A DNA stretch of 64,000 bases, taken from positions 48,283 to 112,282 of the forward strand of contig DKUO01000025.1 of the NCBI GenBank assembly GCA_002490705.1, given 5' to 3'. Within the stretch, counting starts at the first letter, position 1, and each line of letters opens with the position of its first letter. The DNA is from Lachnospiraceae bacterium UBA7202 (GTDB taxonomy: Bacteria > Bacillota > Clostridia > Lachnospirales > Lachnospiraceae). The notes below the pieces were generated by a model, which did no database searches, was not told the DNA's origin, and saw only the letters and a list, made by a program, of their open reading frames with translations. Below are positions 62,562 through 64,000 of this stretch, one piece after another. The position numbers and the translations under genes are program-made.

Positions 62562-63224
62562 ATGGATTTTGAATTAACAGCATCTATGATGTGCGCCAAT
62601 TACGGTAATCTGGAAAAAGAAGTGAGAGATCTGGAGGAAGGCGGCATCGATTCTTTTCATATTGACATTATGGACGGACGGTATGTGCCGAACTTTGCCA
62701 TGTCTTTAAATGACATGGCTTATATTGCGTCGGCGACAAAGAAGCCTTTGGACGTCCATCTCATGATTGAGCACCCCAATAACAATATCCATATATTTCT
62801 GGAAAGACTTCGCAAGGGCGATACGGTTTACATTCATCCAGAGGCGGAATACCACCCCTCCACCACCCTACAGAAGATCATCAACGCAGGCATGGTGCCG
62901 GGCATCGCGATCAACCCGGGCACCAGCATCGAGACGGTGATGGAGATGCTGGTGATTGTGAAAAAGGTGTTGGTGATGTCAGTGAATCCGGGCAATGCGG
63001 GGCAGATGTATCTTCCCTATGTGGGCAAGAAGATTACGAAACTGCTTGCAATCAAAGACGAGATCAATTTTGATATTTATTGGGACGGGGCCTGCGGAGC
63101 GGACAAGATCATGCAGTATGCCCCCAGAGGCGTTAAGGGATTTGTATTGGGGACGACCCTTCTTTTCGGGAAGGATGCACCCTATGGGGAGACTTTGAAG
63201 AATATCAGGGAACTGCATTTTTGA
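62562..63224 (+). CDS. Ribulose-phosphate 3-epimerase family protein
   Basis: A 220-residue TIM-barrel enzyme. The landmarks are TASMMCANYGNLEKEV, FHIDIMDGRYVPNFAMS with the metal His and Asp, LDVHLMIEHP with the next His, VLVMSVNPGNAGQMYLP and a phosphate-binding GFVLGTTLLFGK. The usual DGGI near the end is altered to WDGACGADK, so it may act on another ketose phosphate (for example allulose 6-phosphate). It would interconvert pentulose phosphates. ATG 62562 follows TTGGAGG. It is paired with a cytidylyltransferase gene, which suggests a role in making an activated polyol or sugar. Confidence 0.86.
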   Translation: MDFELTASMMCANYGNLEKEVRDLEEGGIDSFHIDIMDGRYVPNFAMSLNDMAYIASATKKPLDVHLMIEHPNNNIHIFLERLRKGDTVYIHPEAEYHPSTTLQKIINAGMVPGIAINPGTSIETVMEMLVIVKKVLVMSVNPGNAGQMYLPYVGKKITKLLAIKDEINFDIYWDGACGADKIMQYAPRGVKGFVLGTTLLFGKDAPYGETLKNIRELHF

Positions 63225-63255
63225 GGAAACAGGGTTGTTGTGGGGGGATACGGAT

Positions 63256-63939
63256 ATGGTGACAGCGCTTCTTTTGTCGGGCGGTACGGGAACCCGGGTC
63301 GGTGGTGAGATCCCGAAACAATACATAGAGGTAAAAGGGCGTCCGGTGATCGACTACTGCCTGCGGACGCTTCTGTTTCATGAGGGAATTGACGCGGTGC
63401 AGATTGTAGCGGATCAGATGTGGCAGCAGAATATTTTGGAATGGATAGAAAGCCCCGGCAAGTTCAGGGGCTTTTCTAAGCCGGGGAAAACAAGGCAGCT
63501 CTCCATCTTAAACGGATTGGAGGATATCAGGGCATATGCAGGGGACTCGGATTATGTGCTGATTCATGATGCGGCAAGACCGTTGGTGACAGCAAAACAG
63601 ATATCGGCCTGCATAGAAGCGGTGCGCGCCGGGCATGACGGGGCGCTGCCGGTTCTGCCCATGAAGGATACCGTGTATCTCAGTGAAGAGGGCAGGGCAG
63701 TTACCTCCCTGTTAGACAGGAAGAAAGTGTTTGCGGGACAGGCGCCGGAGGCCTTTGTGCTGGGAAAGTATTACGAGGCGAATAAGGCGCTTCTGCCGGA
63801 GCGGATTTTAGGGATTAACGGTTCTACAGAGCCGGCGGTATTGGCGGGAATGGACATAGCCATGATACCGGGGGATGAGGGAAACTTTAAGATTACGACA
63901 AAAGAGGATTTGAGAAGATTTCAGGAAATCTGTTCCTGA
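63256..63939 (+). CDS. IspD/TarI-like cytidylyltransferase
   Basis: A 227-residue nucleotidyltransferase. The loop ALLLSGGTGTRVGGEIPKQY (about 4-23) binds CTP, and VLIHDAARPLV (about 95) and GSTEPAVLAGMDIAMIPGD match the IspD/TarI family. It makes either CDP-methylerythritol (isoprenoids) or a CDP-polyol such as CDP-ribitol (wall teichoic acid). Its neighbour, a pentose-phosphate epimerase, and the CDP-glycerol-transferase-like gene at 45109 favour the polyol option, but the sequence alone does not decide. GTGGGGGGAT precedes ATG 63256. Confidence 0.85.
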   Translation: MVTALLLSGGTGTRVGGEIPKQYIEVKGRPVIDYCLRTLLFHEGIDAVQIVADQMWQQNILEWIESPGKFRGFSKPGKTRQLSILNGLEDIRAYAGDSDYVLIHDAARPLVTAKQISACIEAVRAGHDGALPVLPMKDTVYLSEEGRAVTSLLDRKKVFAGQAPEAFVLGKYYEANKALLPERILGINGSTEPAVLAGMDIAMIPGDEGNFKITTKEDLRRFQEICS

Positions 63940-64000
63940 ACCCTTGCCAAAAAAGGGAAAATGGCCGATACTATAAAATAGATAATATGAAGTGACCCCA
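63940..64000. other. Window edge, no gene seen
   Basis: The last 61 bases hold a weak hairpin CCCTTGCCAAAAAAGGG just after the cytidylyltransferase stop and an AT-rich stretch. No start codon with a ribosome binding site is present. Confidence 0.4.

Noticed and set aside
1..64000. CRISPR arrays, tRNA or rRNA genes
   Set aside because: No regular direct repeats with spacers and no tRNA or rRNA signature sequences were seen on either strand. A covariance scan would settle small tRNAs.

Overview
The window looks like a piece of a Lachnospiraceae-type (Clostridia, Firmicutes) chromosome. It has LL-diaminopimelate aminotransferase (dapL), the glgC/glgD pair, a T-box-led aspS-gatCAB operon, glutamine synthetase followed by an ANTAR regulator, a PdaB-like polysaccharide deacetylase and strong AGGAGG-type ribosome binding sites. 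No rRNA, tRNA or CRISPR array was seen. Core genes are moderately GC-rich; three stretches (about 1.4-2.8 kb, 27.0-27.6 kb and 43.0-62.5 kb) are visibly AT-rich.

Layout. 0-2.8 kb: deacetylase, then a small accessory cassette (divergent XRE regulator, small Cys-rich membrane protein, DUF3791, DUF3990 and a small helical protein) that looks like a toxin-antitoxin-type module. 2.9-11.8 kb: glgC-glgD, carB without carA, an AAA/DUF4143 ATPase and an NhaC-type antiporter. 11.8-26.9 kb: lipoproteins, an acyltransferase, a PH-like membrane protein, a glycosyltransferase, hisC, a GH20 hexosaminidase, an ECF-sigma/DUF2461/duplicated-lipoprotein operon, a methyltransferase and Hsp33. 27.6-36.2 kb: nadE, a decayed Abi_2 (AbiF-like, HEPN) gene that still has its promoter and upstream structured RNA, an FMN-binding-like protein, an orphan hicB, glnA-ANTAR, dapF-dapL and a phosphatase. 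36.2-43.0 kb: T-box, aspS, gatC, gatA, gatB, an anchored protein and an XRE regulator. 43.3-43.8 kb: frameshifted transposase remnant.

44.1-62.4 kb: fifteen tightly spaced same-strand genes behind one consensus promoter and a leader of about 270 nt. They encode glycosyltransferases (GT2, GT4, GT32, GT92), a CDP-glycerol-transferase-like protein, FkbM and other methyltransferases, a DUF1919 protein, an FrhB-like protein paired with a pyruvyltransferase, a hexapeptide acyltransferase, a propeller-like protein and a HAD protein. In eleven of the fifteen, the same kind of short Rossmann-like module (YGxG start, D at the end of strand 2, 80-100 residues) is attached, nine times at the N-terminus and twice at the C-terminus, to otherwise unrelated catalytic domains. 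No membrane segment, flippase, polymerase or priming transferase is visible. This is the most unusual system in the window.

62.5-64.0 kb: a ribulose-phosphate-epimerase-like gene and an IspD/TarI-like cytidylyltransferase with their own promoter. They have the base composition of the core chromosome and may supply an activated (CDP-linked) precursor. All functional statements rest on reading the sequence and on remembered family features; no database search was run.
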